DNA from: Alloyangia pacifica
GTDB taxonomy: Bacteria; Pseudomonadota; Alphaproteobacteria; Rhodobacterales; Rhodobacteraceae
Direction of reading: 5' to 3'
Length of the DNA: 64,000 nt
Assembly: GCF_020524285.1 (NCBI RefSeq)
Contig: NZ_JAIVKX010000015.1
Span: forward strand, 62,001 to 126,000
The notes under the pieces are model-generated. The model saw only the letters and a list, made by a program, of their open reading frames with translations. It was not told the origin of the DNA and searched no databases. Shown in pieces: positions 33,183 to 41,945 of this stretch (position 1 is the first letter of the stretch; each line of letters begins with the position of its first letter). The translations under genes and the position numbers were made by a program.

Positions 33183-33686
33183 ATGATGCGCCGTGCAACC
33201 ACTGCCCTGTCGGTCTTCACCGACAGGGCCACCGCCTTGCTGGCCGTTGTGGGCGGGCTTGCCCTGCTGTCCCTGGTGGTGCTGATCTTCTCGGGCGTGG
33301 TGTTGCGCTACGCCTTCGGCCAGCCGATCCTCGGCTCGAACGAGATCATCCAGCTGGCCGCCGTGGCGCTGGTGATGTCCGCGCTGCCCTACTGTACCCA
33401 TCTGAACGGTCACGTCAGTGTCGACGTCTTCGACGGCGTGCTGGGCCGCTTCGGCCGCCGGGCGGGTGACGTGCTGGCGCGGCTGCTCTCGGGCTATGCG
33501 CTGGGGGTCCTGGCCCACCGTGCCTATTACAAGGCATTGGATGCCGCCGAGTTCGGCGACACCACCAACATGCTGGGCCTGCCGCTCTGGCCCTTCTACG
33601 GAATTCTCGCCCTTGGCTGCGGCTTCTGCGTGCTGGTCTTCGCGCTGCAGATCCTGAAGGTGCTCGTGCTCGGAGAAGAACAATGA
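33183..33686 (+). CDS. dctQ: TRAP transporter small permease, second locus
   Basis: A 167-residue membrane protein with four hydrophobic segments, for example LLAVVGGLALLSLVVLIFSG and PLWPFYGILALGCGFCVLVF, and the DctQ-like motif SNEIIQLAAVALVMSALPY. It begins 4 bases after the binding-protein stop and overlaps dctM by 4 bases, so all three are translationally coupled. Unlike the first TRAP locus there is no hairpin between binding protein and permease. Confidence 0.9.
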   Translation: MMRRATTALSVFTDRATALLAVVGGLALLSLVVLIFSGVVLRYAFGQPILGSNEIIQLAAVALVMSALPYCTHLNGHVSVDVFDGVLGRFGRRAGDVLARLLSGYALGVLAHRAYYKALDAAEFGDTTNMLGLPLWPFYGILALGCGFCVLVFALQILKVLVLGEEQ

Positions 33687-34990
33687 GTGAAGTCTCCGCC
33701 GGGCTGGTCGGCATTGCCGCGCTTTTCCTTCTGATGATCCTGCGCACGCCGGTGGCCTTTGCCATGCTGCTCGTTGGGTTCTTCGGCTACTGGGGTCTGT
33801 CGGGTTTCCGCAGCGCCAGCGCCATGCTGATGACCGAGAGTTACTCGGCCGTCTCTTCCTATTCGCTGATCGTCGTGCCGATGTTCGTGCTGCTGGGCAA
33901 CATTGCCTCGGTCGCGGGCTACTCGCGCGGTCTTTATGATGCCGCCTACGCCTGGGTCGGCCGGTTCAAGGGCGGGCTGGCCTCGGCCTCGGTGATCGGC
34001 TGCGCCGCCTTTTCGGCGGTCTCGGGCTCGTCGGTGGCCACCGCCGTGACGTTGGGCAAGGTCGCCCTGCCGCAGATGAAGCGCCTCGGCTATGCCGACA
34101 GCCTGGCCACCGGATCGGTGGCGGCGGGCGGCACGCTGGGCTTCCTGATCCCGCCCTCGACCGGTTTCGTGCTCTACGCAATCCTCACCGAGGAATCGAT
34201 CGGCCGGCTGTTCATGGCGGGCATCCTGCCGGGCATCCTGCTCTGCGCGCTCTTCATGGGGGTGATCTGGCTGCAGGCTACGCTGCGCCCCGAGGACGGT
34301 CCGCAGGGCGAGAAGATCGGCTGGATGGACAAGCTGCGCATCTCCTCGGAGGCCTGGCCGCTGTTCGGTGTCATCCTTGTGTCGATCGGCGGCATCTACC
34401 TTGGCGTCTTCACGCCGGTGGAAGCTTCGGGCATCGGTGCCGGGCTGGTGATCCTGCTGGCGCTGCTGCAGCGCAAGCTGGGTTGGAGCGGGTTCAAGGG
34501 TGCCGTGCTCGACACGCTGAAGACCTCGGCCATGCTCTACATGGTGGTGATCGGGGCGAATGTGCTGAACCCCTTCCTTGCCATCACCCACATCCCGGCG
34601 ACGCTCGGCACGCAGCTCGAGACCCTGGGGCTCGGCGCCTATGGCACGCTGATCGTGATCCTGCTGGCCTACGTGGTGCTGGGCATGTTCATGGACGGGC
34701 TGTCGATGCTGGTCATCACCATCCCCATCGTCTTCCCGGTGATCACCGGTTTCGGCTTCGATCCGATCTGGTTCGGCGTGGTTGCGGTGATCGTCATCGA
34801 GATGGGCATGATCACCCCGCCGGTGGGCATGAACGTCTTCGTCGTGCGCGGCGTGGCCGGACCGGGTGTGCCGCTGACCACGGTGTTCAGCGGGGTGACC
34901 CCTTTCCTGCTCGCGATGATCGTCGGGCTGGTGCTGATCATCCTGTTCCCGCAGATCGCCACGCTTCTGCCGAACACGATGTTCGACTAA
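33683..34990 (+). CDS. dctM: TRAP transporter large permease, second locus
   Basis: A 435-residue permease with about 12 membrane helices. DctM landmarks are ILRTPVAFAMLLVGFFGYWG, CAAFSAVSGSSVATAVTLGK, GGTLGFLIPPSTGFVLYA and MGMITPPVGMNVFVVRG. It is the last gene of the operon; a stem of seven pairs (35040-35065) lies 50 bases beyond its stop. Confidence 0.93.
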   Translation: MSEVSAGLVGIAALFLLMILRTPVAFAMLLVGFFGYWGLSGFRSASAMLMTESYSAVSSYSLIVVPMFVLLGNIASVAGYSRGLYDAAYAWVGRFKGGLASASVIGCAAFSAVSGSSVATAVTLGKVALPQMKRLGYADSLATGSVAAGGTLGFLIPPSTGFVLYAILTEESIGRLFMAGILPGILLCALFMGVIWLQATLRPEDGPQGEKIGWMDKLRISSEAWPLFGVILVSIGGIYLGVFTPVEASGIGAGLVILLALLQRKLGWSGFKGAVLDTLKTSAMLYMVVIGANVLNPFLAITHIPATLGTQLETLGLGAYGTLIVILLAYVVLGMFMDGLSMLVITIPIVFPVITGFGFDPIWFGVVAVIVIEMGMITPPVGMNVFVVRGVAGPGVPLTTVFSGVTPFLLAMIVGLVLIILFPQIATLLPNTMFD

Positions 34991-35453
34991 ATCCAAGAGC
35001 CGGGACGACCGGCCCGCACGAGGGACTGTGCAGAGGGGAGGCCCCGTCGAGTGATCGGCGGGGCCCTTCGCTTGGTCGCGCGGAGTGTCGCCTTCGCGAC
35101 TGTCGGCAATTGGCGAATCGCCGCCGGGTCCGGCGCGGTGGGCGCGGCTCCGGGGCGCCGTGTCGCAACCGCGGAGAGGGGCGCGTGCGGGAAGTGGCGC
35201 AGATCGGGGCAGATGCGGCGATTTGCTGCCAAGTTTTCGCCCAGGAATGGCATCGGGTTGCGCCAACAGTCCCGCCATGGGCGTTCAAAGCGTGGTCATG
35301 CCGGCAATTTTCGTGTAATAGGATTCGGGTAGTTAAGAATGATCCCACGCGCAAGCTACAGATTTTTATGTCAATATTTTCTGCGGGCCCCGGCAATTTT
35401 CGCGGGTCCTTGTCGGAGGTGCTTTTTATATGCGAATTGGAACGGAGAATCCG
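34991..35453. other. 463-base intergenic region before the epimerase
   Basis: No gene is seen. The left part holds the TRAP operon hairpin. The right 150 bases are clearly A/T-richer than the surroundings, like the leader of the ExoY-like gene, and probably form the promoter region of the epimerase. Confidence 0.45.
35040..35065 (+). terminator. Hairpin after the second TRAP operon
   Basis: GGCCCCG pairs with CGGGGCC around a 12-base loop, followed by CTTCGCTT. It is a moderate terminator candidate. Confidence 0.5.
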
Positions 35454-36545
35454 ATGAATATTGTTATCCTTGGATGCGGGGGCTTTATCGGCAGCCATCT
35501 GCTGGACCGCCTGCTCACCACCACCGATCACAAGATCATTGGATGGGACCCGGAGAGCTCGAAAATTCGGAAGCACCTGGATAATCCGAATTTCACGCTC
35601 CATCAGCGCTACGTGGACGATCCCGATACGCAGCAGGACCTGCGTGACGCCGTGGCCAACGGCGACGTGGTGATCAACCTCGCTGCGATTTGTAACCCGT
35701 CGGAATACAACACCAATCCGATCAGCGTGATCAAATCCAACCTGTTCGACGTCTACCCGATCGTCGAGCTCTGCGTCGAACACAAGCGCTGGCTGATCAG
35801 CTTCTCGACCAGTGAGTGCTACGGTCGGACGCTGTCGAGCTATGTCGGCGACACCACCTATGAAAACCCCGATCTCTACGAGCTGAAGGAAGACGAGACC
35901 CCGCTCATCATGGGTCCGATCGTCAACCAGCGCTGGACCTACGCCTGCGCCAAGCAAATGGTCGAGCGCCTCGTCTATGCCCACCACAAGGAAGACGGCC
36001 TGCCGTTCACCGTGGTGCGCCCGCTGAACTTCTTCGGCCCGCGCATGGACTACATCCCGCAGCGTGACGGCGATGGCGTGCCGCGCGTTCTGGCCTGCTT
36101 CATGGGCGCGCTGCTGAACGGCGAGCCGATGAAACTGGTGGACGGCGGTGCCGCGCGCCGCACCATCGTGTCGATCTACGAGGCCGTGGACGCGATCTGC
36201 CGCATGCTCGACAACCCCGAGAAGGCCAACGGTCACGCTTTCAACATCGGCAACCGCAACAACGAGGTCACCATGGCCGAGCTGGCGGACCTGATGCGCA
36301 AGACCTACGCGAAGATCACCGGCGATCCCTCCTACGAGGACTACCCGATCATCGAGGTCAGCTCGGAAGAGTTCTACGGCGAGGGCTACGAGGACTGCGA
36401 CCGCCGCATGCCCGACATCTCCAAGGCCAAGGAACTGCTGGGCTGGGAGCCGAAGATCGCGCTCGAGGACGTCCTGCTTGATACGATGACCTACTTCCAC
36501 AACGAGTACGCCGGCACCATGAAGCCTGCGCAAGTGGCCGAATAA
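35454..36545 (+). CDS. NAD-dependent epimerase/decarboxylase of the ArnA C-terminal type
   Basis: A 363-residue extended SDR enzyme. It opens with the NAD motif MNIVILGCGGFIGSHLLDRL, and has the active-site TSECYG stretch and Tyr-xxx-Lys in RWTYACAKQMVERLV. The overall pattern, including IVNQRWTYACAKQ, RPLNFFGPRMD, KLVDGGAARRTIVSIYEAVD, EEFYGEGYEDCDRR and LGWEPKIALEDVL, follows the UDP-glucuronate oxidative decarboxylase half of ArnA and related UDP-xylose/UDP-4-keto-pentose synthases. It therefore probably makes a UDP-pentose for a surface glycan or lipid A. The ATG at 35454 follows GGAGAATCCG; an earlier ATG at 35430 is less likely. It is monocistronic. Confidence 0.85.
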   Translation: MNIVILGCGGFIGSHLLDRLLTTTDHKIIGWDPESSKIRKHLDNPNFTLHQRYVDDPDTQQDLRDAVANGDVVINLAAICNPSEYNTNPISVIKSNLFDVYPIVELCVEHKRWLISFSTSECYGRTLSSYVGDTTYENPDLYELKEDETPLIMGPIVNQRWTYACAKQMVERLVYAHHKEDGLPFTVVRPLNFFGPRMDYIPQRDGDGVPRVLACFMGALLNGEPMKLVDGGAARRTIVSIYEAVDAICRMLDNPEKANGHAFNIGNRNNEVTMAELADLMRKTYAKITGDPSYEDYPIIEVSSEEFYGEGYEDCDRRMPDISKAKELLGWEPKIALEDVLLDTMTYFHNEYAGTMKPAQVAE

Positions 36546-36578
36546 GGCTCACACGCCTCTCACCGGTTCAACCCTCCC

Positions 36579-36614
36579 CTGCCGCGCTCCTCCCCGGGCG
36601 CGGCAGTTGCTTTT
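36579..36614 (+). terminator. Terminator of the epimerase gene
   Basis: A 9-bp stem CTGCCGCGC and complement, 10-base loop, followed by TTGCTTTT. Confidence 0.75.
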
Positions 36615-36783
36615 GGCGGGGAGCGTCGCGAGGCGGACTGGCTCATCATCGTTCTCTGGCGTGACTATCAGCGGGGACTGGAGCGCAGGAGGCTGACCGG
36701 TACCGCGGCCAAGGAGCAAGGCCACGATGAAACCGGGCGACCTGGGGAAACCTTTCCGGGGCCTCGGGCGCCGACAGCAAGGT

Positions 36784-36806
36784 GCCCGTCCCTGGGGAGG
36801 ACGGGC
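36784..36806 (-). terminator. Hairpin after the porin gene
   Basis: An 8-bp stem GCCCGTCC and complement with a 7-base loop, 23 bases beyond the porin stop on the minus strand. The T run is weak. Confidence 0.55.
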
Positions 36807-36828
36807 GCTTTAGGGACTGAAGGTAATC

Positions 36829-38013
36829 TCAGAAGGTCGCGCGGATGCGGAAGCCGACCTGCGTGTAGTCGTCGAAGCTTTCGAAGCTCGGCTTCACCCA
36901 CATGACGTTGCCGCCGAGGCGCCAGTTCTCGGTGAGCGCCGCCTCGTAGAAGGCCTCGACCGCGGACTCGTCCTGCAGGTTCACGCCGTAGGCCCCGAGC
37001 GCCTCGCCCAGCTTGTCGGACCAGTTGTACTTGCTCCAGGCGAGCCCCCAGCGATCGCCCTGCCGCCCGTAGAGCGGCGAATTGCCCCCCACACCGAGCA
37101 GGAACATCTCGTCGAGCGGGTTGGGGTTGCCGTCGCCAAAGCCGATCTGGCCGAAGACGCCCCAGCCGGCCATCGGGTTCTGCGGATCGCTCCAGAGGTA
37201 TTGCTGGAAGCTGACGCCGGTGTAGTTGACCCCGTCCTTGGTGCTCAGGAAGGCGTCGTCTTCGGGCGAAAGCAGCAGCGACTCGTAGTCGGTGCCCTTC
37301 TTCGTCGAATGCGCGATGTTCAAGCTGTAGAAGCCGGGCATGCCGTTGATTGCGGTCGTGTAGGTGGCGGTGCCATTGTAGACCACGCCCTCGTCGAAGA
37401 GGTCGTCCCAGAACTCCTCGCCCTGCGCGTTGTTGGCGTCGTAGATCATCAGCGTGTAGATCATCGGCGCGTAGTTCACCGTGAGCATGCCGCCGAAGAT
37501 GTAGGGTGGCAGCACGAAGTTGCCCGGCGCGCCGATGCCGAGGTACTGGAAGCCGCCCTGGCCCTGACCGCCCAGAAGCGGCGTTGCCTCGGCGAGGTCG
37601 ATGACGTTGAACTTGCCGAAGCTCACGCTTGTGGTGTTGTTGAACTGCTGCGTCATGGTGAGCGACAGCGTGGTCTCGTTGTCCGAGGTGACCGAAGGCA
37701 GCGTCGCGAAGGTGTTGGTCGGCCAGACCAGCCCGCCCTCGCCAAGTCCCACGTAGCCATCGCCGTCATTGTATTCGAAGTGACCGCTGATCGAGCCGCC
37801 GGACCAGATCTCCGCGTAGTTCAGCTTCACATCGACCCGCCAGTTGTACAGCGCATCGTCGTCGGTGTCGCCGCTGGTCGGGACATCCGCGAAGGTGGTG
37901 AGCCCGAAACTGAGCTGCGGCCCGCTGTCCTGCGCATTGGCGGCAAGGGGCAGGCTGGCGGAGCTCAGCAGGGCGGCAAGCACCGTGGGGCGGAGGAAAG
38001 GGCGGAGCGGCAT
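36829..38013 (-). CDS. OprB-type carbohydrate-selective outer-membrane porin
   Basis: A 394-residue outer-membrane beta-barrel. The N-terminus is a Sec signal (PTVLAALLSSASLPLAANA, cut before QDSGP). The mature part is rich in alternating aromatic and glycine residues and ends in Phe (FRIRATF), the usual barrel C-terminal signal. Segments such as GKFNVIDLAEATPLLGGQGQ, GWGVFGQIGFGDGNPNP and WGLAWSKYNWSDKLGEALG match the OprB family. The ATG at 38013 follows GAGGATTC; an earlier in-frame start at 38058 would spoil the signal peptide. It is monocistronic. No sugar-transport gene is adjacent. Confidence 0.85.
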   Translation of the reverse strand: MPLRPFLRPTVLAALLSSASLPLAANAQDSGPQLSFGLTTFADVPTSGDTDDDALYNWRVDVKLNYAEIWSGGSISGHFEYNDGDGYVGLGEGGLVWPTNTFATLPSVTSDNETTLSLTMTQQFNNTTSVSFGKFNVIDLAEATPLLGGQGQGGFQYLGIGAPGNFVLPPYIFGGMLTVNYAPMIYTLMIYDANNAQGEEFWDDLFDEGVVYNGTATYTTAINGMPGFYSLNIAHSTKKGTDYESLLLSPEDDAFLSTKDGVNYTGVSFQQYLWSDPQNPMAGWGVFGQIGFGDGNPNPLDEMFLLGVGGNSPLYGRQGDRWGLAWSKYNWSDKLGEALGAYGVNLQDESAVEAFYEAALTENWRLGGNVMWVKPSFESFDDYTQVGFRIRATF

Positions 38014-38285
38014 GGCAAGAATCCTCGTGTCGGAGGTGGCTGTTCCTTGGGAAATCACGGCCCCGGTGAGGCGCTGGTCCAGAGCGGACCCATCGCGCGG
38101 CTCCGGAGCGGTGGATCGTTAAACGCAGTCTCGAAAATGCTGATTTCGCGGCGAGAAACGGTGCCGTGAAACCTTGTGATAAGAGTTCCATAGCTGGGCG
38201 ATAAAAGCAATTCGCGATCTACCAGCGCGAGAAATGGCCCCACGACTGTGTCCAAGTTGCCCTAGCGGAAAGCGGCGTATGACGC

Positions 38286-39749
38286 CTAGCGGGCGCGGGG
38301 TGGCAGCGGCAGCGGCGTGTCCGGCAACTCTGCGTCACCAAGCACCGCACGCCGCGCGTTCTCGCCCGCGGGCAGTTGCGCCAGCTCGCCCAGGGAGAGC
38401 GGCCGTACTGGCGTACGAAAGCGCAGATGGCCCAGCTCGGCCGGGGTGCGCCCGGTTTCCTCGGCCATGATCTCGGTGATGCTGGCGGCGCACATGCGGC
38501 CTTGGCAGGGGCCCATGCCGCAGCGCAGGTAAGTCTTGAGCTGGTTCGGGCCGGGGGCGCCGAGCCGGGCTGCCTCGCGGATCGCACCGGCCGTGACCTC
38601 CTCGCAGCGGCAGGCCAGCGTGTCGCCCCGGGGCGCGAGAAGGGCCGGGGGCGGGGCGAACCAGCGGTCGATGAAGGCGCGGCCGAGGTCGGCCTTGTGC
38701 CAGTCCTTGCGGGCCGCGTCGCGGCGCGCCGGATCGATATTGTGCCCGAGATGCTCTAGCGCCGCCTGCGCGGCGCGGCGGCCCGAGGGCAGGGCGCGCT
38801 CGGCGCCGCCGATGCCCGCGCCGTCGCCCGCGATGTAGAGGCCGGCGATGGCGGTTGCGCCAAGCTCATCCGTCTCTGGCTCGAAACAGCGCAAGACATC
38901 GTTCCAGCGGGTCGGCACGCCCGCCGCCACCGACAGATGCAGCGACGGCACCACGCCCGCGTGCAGCAGCACCAGGTCGGCTTCGATCTCCTGCCAGGCG
39001 CCGCCGCGCTTGTATCGCAGGGCCTTGGCCTTGCTGTCGCCGCGCACCTCGAGGGCCTCGGCTCCGGCGATCACCGGCACCTTGCGGCGCACCCGTGCCA
39101 TCAGCCCGGCGCCCTTGCGGAAGGTCGGGGCGCGCAGGAACCCCGGCAGATGCGTCAGGGCGGTCCGGCGATGGGGCGAGGGTGTCTCGACCAGCGCGGC
39201 GGGGATTATGCCGGCGCGCAGAAACTGGTCGGCGAGCAGGTAAAGCAGGGGCCCGACTCCTGCGAGCACGCAGCGGCCCTCGGGCAGCAGTCCGCCGCTC
39301 TTCAGCGCGATCTGTGCCGCGCCCGCGCCCATGACGCCGGGCAGGGTCCAGCCGGGCACCGGCAGCGGGCGTTCCTGCGCGCCGGTGGCAAGGATCACCG
39401 CCCGGGCCTCGATCAGCCGCGCCGCGCAATTATGGCGGACACCGATGCGGAGGCGGCCGTTCTCGTCGGGCATGACGCCCCAGACCGACACGCCGGACAC
39501 ATGCTGCGCGCCACAGGCGGCGAATTCAGACACAAGCGCGGCGCCCGCCGCATACTCCTTGCCGAGCAGGGTCTTGCGCGCCTCGGGGGCGGTGCCCACC
39601 GCGCGCCAGATCTGCCCGCCGGCGGCGGAGGTCTCGTCGAGCAGCAGCACCTCGGTGCCCGCCGCGCGTGCCTCGATCGCCGCCGCCATGCCGGCGGGGC
39701 CGGCGCCGATGATCACCAGTTCGGCGGCTTCGGGGATCTGCGGGCTCAT
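38286..39749 (-). CDS. FAD/NAD(P)-binding alpha subunit of an amino-acid (opine/hydroxyproline-type) dehydrogenase
   Basis: A 487-residue flavoprotein. The N-terminal FAD motif is LVIIGAGPAGMAAAIEARAA and a second dinucleotide motif lies near ILATGAQERPLPVPGW. The C-terminus carries a BFD-like [2Fe-2S] cluster domain with Cys in LACRCEEVTAGAIREAA and YLRCGMGPCQGRMC. This is the layout of the alpha subunits of opine oxidase, HcnB and D-hydroxyproline dehydrogenase. It is the last of three overlapping genes (4 bases shared with the ferredoxin-like subunit), which argues for one complex. The substrate is probably a D-amino or N-substituted amino acid, not determined. The ATG at 39749 gives MSPQIPEAAELV. 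Confidence 0.85.
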   Translation of the reverse strand: MSPQIPEAAELVIIGAGPAGMAAAIEARAAGTEVLLLDETSAAGGQIWRAVGTAPEARKTLLGKEYAAGAALVSEFAACGAQHVSGVSVWGVMPDENGRLRIGVRHNCAARLIEARAVILATGAQERPLPVPGWTLPGVMGAGAAQIALKSGGLLPEGRCVLAGVGPLLYLLADQFLRAGIIPAALVETPSPHRRTALTHLPGFLRAPTFRKGAGLMARVRRKVPVIAGAEALEVRGDSKAKALRYKRGGAWQEIEADLVLLHAGVVPSLHLSVAAGVPTRWNDVLRCFEPETDELGATAIAGLYIAGDGAGIGGAERALPSGRRAAQAALEHLGHNIDPARRDAARKDWHKADLGRAFIDRWFAPPPALLAPRGDTLACRCEEVTAGAIREAARLGAPGPNQLKTYLRCGMGPCQGRMCAASITEIMAEETGRTPAELGHLRFRTPVRPLSLGELAQLPAGENARRAVLGDAELPDTPLPLPPRAR

Positions 39750-40054
39750 GCCTTGGACTCCGGCAGCATGGAAGGGGCACCGGACTGGCGCTCGATACGC
39801 ATGCCCGCTTCGACGGTCACCAGACAGGCCTGCCGGTTGGGGGTACCGTCGATGGTCACGAGGCACTCGAAGCAGGTGCCCATCAGGCAGTAGGGCGCCC
39901 GCGGCGCGCCGCTGACCACGCTGTCGCGGAAGCGGGTGATCCCGCCGGCTAGGAGCGCGTTGGCCACGGTATCGCCGCGGCGGGCCGTGAAGGGGGCGCC
40001 GTCGAGCAGGATCTCGATGGCCTCGCCCGGGGGGATGGGGTCACGCCGGAACAT
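39746..40054 (-). CDS. [2Fe-2S] gamma subunit of the amino-acid dehydrogenase
   Basis: A 102-residue ferredoxin-like protein of the HcnA/SoxA-N type. It has an N-terminal ubiquitin-like fold (EILLDGAPFTARRGDTVANA) and cluster-binding Cys in PYCLMGTCFECLVTIDG plus NRQACLV. It presumably carries electrons between the two flavin subunits. It overlaps the upstream beta gene by 14 bases and the downstream alpha gene by 4 bases, so the three are translated together. Confidence 0.88.
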   Translation of the reverse strand: MFRRDPIPPGEAIEILLDGAPFTARRGDTVANALLAGGITRFRDSVVSGAPRAPYCLMGTCFECLVTIDGTPNRQACLVTVEAGMRIERQSGAPSMLPESKA

Positions 40055-41150
40055 GGAACCTCGCGGAGGAAAAGGCCGAGGGGCCGATCTGGGCCGCGCC
40101 TGCGGCGATCTGCGGCGCGATGCGCAGCGCGTGTTGCGCCGCCAGGGTCACGCCGCTGTGGCAGAGCACCACGTAGGCGCCGGGGCAACTGGTGGATTGG
40201 CCGTAGATGGGAATGCCGTCACGGGGTTTGACGCGAAAGCCGGTCCAGCTGCGCACCACGTTGAGCCGGGCGAGCGCCGGGTAGACGCGGATCGCCCGGG
40301 CACCGAGCAGGGCGGCGATCTCGGGGTTGCCGGACAGCGCCTCGGTGTCGCCCTCGTCGCTGTCGCCGATCATCACGCTGCCCTCGTCGGTCTGACGGAT
40401 GATCGCGCTGAGGAAGGGCAGGCGCCCCGAGACCCGCTCGGTCACCACGATCTGCCCGCGGCTGTGCTTCAGCGGCGCGGCGAGGCCGACCATCGGTGCC
40501 AGCGCCTCGGTCGCGGTGCCCGCAGCCAGCACGACGCGGGGGGTGGTGATCTCGCCCCAGTCGCCACGCAGGCGGAAGCTCTCGGCGCCGGGCTCGATAT
40601 GGCTGACCGTGTGGCGCGCCCGGTAGGTGACGCCGGCCGCCGCGCCCGCCCGGTGCAGCGCATGGAAGAGCCGCAGGGCATTGAGATGGCCGTCGGCACT
40701 GCCGTGCACCGCACCGGCGACGTCGGGGCCGATGCCGGGGATCTCGCGTTCCAGCTCGGCGCGGGGAACGAGGCGCCAAGGGGCGCCGTCGCCGCCGGTC
40801 TCCTCGGTGATGCGGGTCATGTCGGTGACGATTCCGTCGAGCTCCTGCGGCGATAGGGCAAAGCTGTAGCCGCCGGGCTGGTCGAGCGCGAGGGAAACAC
40901 CCGAGCGGGCCTCGAGATCACGCGCGAAGCCGGGCCAGAGCCGCGCCGACTCGAAGGACCAGCGCGCATAGTCGGGGGCGCCGAGCCCCTTGCCCGAGAC
41001 CCAGACCAGCCCGAAGTTCGCGCGGGAGGCGCGGCGCGCCAGGTCCTCGCCGTCGAGCACCAGCACGCGCTGACCGGCCTCGGCCAGTCCCAGGGCAAGG
41101 GCGCTGCCGACAAGGCCGCCGCCGATCACCGTGATGTCGTGCGTCTCCAT
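40041..41150 (-). CDS. DadA-like FAD oxidoreductase, beta (catalytic) subunit
   Basis: A 369-residue flavoprotein of the glycine/D-amino-acid oxidase family. The FAD motif ITVIGGGLVGSALALGLAEA is at the N-terminus. Other family features are GSADGHLNALRLFHALHRA, VLAAGTATEALAPMVGL, the KHSRGQIVVTE stretch and the C-terminal flavin segment VLCHSGVTLAAQHAL. In the three-subunit enzymes of this type the beta subunit holds the substrate oxidation site. It is the first gene of the operon, starting at 41150. Candidate substrates by family are D-hydroxyproline, proline, sarcosine, opines or glycine. Confidence 0.87.
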   Translation of the reverse strand: METHDITVIGGGLVGSALALGLAEAGQRVLVLDGEDLARRASRANFGLVWVSGKGLGAPDYARWSFESARLWPGFARDLEARSGVSLALDQPGGYSFALSPQELDGIVTDMTRITEETGGDGAPWRLVPRAELEREIPGIGPDVAGAVHGSADGHLNALRLFHALHRAGAAAGVTYRARHTVSHIEPGAESFRLRGDWGEITTPRVVLAAGTATEALAPMVGLAAPLKHSRGQIVVTERVSGRLPFLSAIIRQTDEGSVMIGDSDEGDTEALSGNPEIAALLGARAIRVYPALARLNVVRSWTGFRVKPRDGIPIYGQSTSCPGAYVVLCHSGVTLAAQHALRIAPQIAAGAAQIGPSAFSSARFHVPA

Positions 41151-41260
41151 GGGATCCTTCCTCGCGGCCTGGGGCGCTGCCCGATCCTGTTCCAGGCCCG
41201 ATTTGTCTGACGCGGCGCGGGTCTTGTCCAGCCCCGAGCGCGCGAAGCCTGGTCAGCCGC

Positions 41261-41689
41261 TCAGCGGTTCCAGCGCAGCAACGACAGCTCGTCCTGCGCC
41301 GCGGCCTCTCGCTTGGCCCTGGCCTCCCGTTCCTCGGCGAGGCGCTTGAGGCGGAGGATCTCGTAGGTCTTCTGCTCGGCCAGCGCGGCGCGCAGTTTCT
41401 CCTCGGAGCGGGCCAGTTCGGGCACCAGTTTGGCGGCGTCGTTGGAGATGCGGTCGACCTCGGCGCGGATCGAGCGGATGAAGCGGCCGAGGTAGGGCGC
41501 GCCTTCGAGCCCTTCGGTGCGCGACTCGCCCGAAAGCCTGTTGAGGAGCGCCGTCTTGTCCCCCTCGAGCTTGTCCATGCGGGCGCGGATCGCCCCGGTC
41601 TCTGCGGCCTGCCGCTCGGTCTCGAGCGACTTCAGGCGCTCCATGATCTCGAGCGCGCGCAGTCGGCGCCGGTCCGCCTCAGTGGCCAT
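41261..41689 (-). CDS. Coiled-coil protein of the flagellar locus, possibly FliJ-like
   Basis: A 142-residue, almost entirely helical, highly charged protein with heptad character throughout, from ALEIMERLKSLETERQAAET to LKRLAEEREARAKREAAAQ. Size and composition resemble FliJ, the export-ATPase stalk protein, but coiled coils of this kind give weak family signals. It overlaps the preceding 88-residue gene by 11 bases, downstream of motA, so it is part of the motA transcription unit. Alternatives are another flagellar chaperone or stator-associated factor. Confidence 0.7.
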   Translation of the reverse strand: MATEADRRRLRALEIMERLKSLETERQAAETGAIRARMDKLEGDKTALLNRLSGESRTEGLEGAPYLGRFIRSIRAEVDRISNDAAKLVPELARSEEKLRAALAEQKTYEILRLKRLAEEREARAKREAAAQDELSLLRWNR

Positions 41690-41945
41690 CGCCGGTTGCT
41701 TTCGGCTGGTCGTGCGCCGCGCCGGGCTCTTCCGGCAGCGTCCGCTCGCCGCCGAGCTTCATCCGCATGTTGGCCAAGATGGTGTCGGGAAAGCCGTTGG
41801 CCGAGGGCGGGATCGCCGCGTAGGTGCCGGGGCGGGCCGCGGAGATGTAACCCAGGTTTGTCAGGTCGTCGTCGGTGGTCGGCACGCTTTCCGCCGAGGC
41901 CATGCCGGCGATCAGCAGCAGGGGGATCGTGCGGAGGCGCGTCAT
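41679..41945 (-). CDS. Small exported protein between motA and the coiled-coil gene
   Basis: An 88-residue protein I do not recognise. It starts with a signal peptide (MTRLRTIPLLLIAGMASA, probable cut before ESVPT) and has no other hydrophobic stretch, so it is likely periplasmic. The mature part of about 70 residues contains NGFPDTILANMRMKLGGE and a proline/acid-rich tail. Its start overlaps the motA stop (ATGA) and its stop overlaps the next start by 11 bases, a sign of translational coupling with motA. A role near the stator or rod is plausible but unproven. Confidence 0.75.
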   Translation of the reverse strand: MTRLRTIPLLLIAGMASAESVPTTDDDLTNLGYISAARPGTYAAIPPSANGFPDTILANMRMKLGGERTLPEEPGAAHDQPKATGDGH

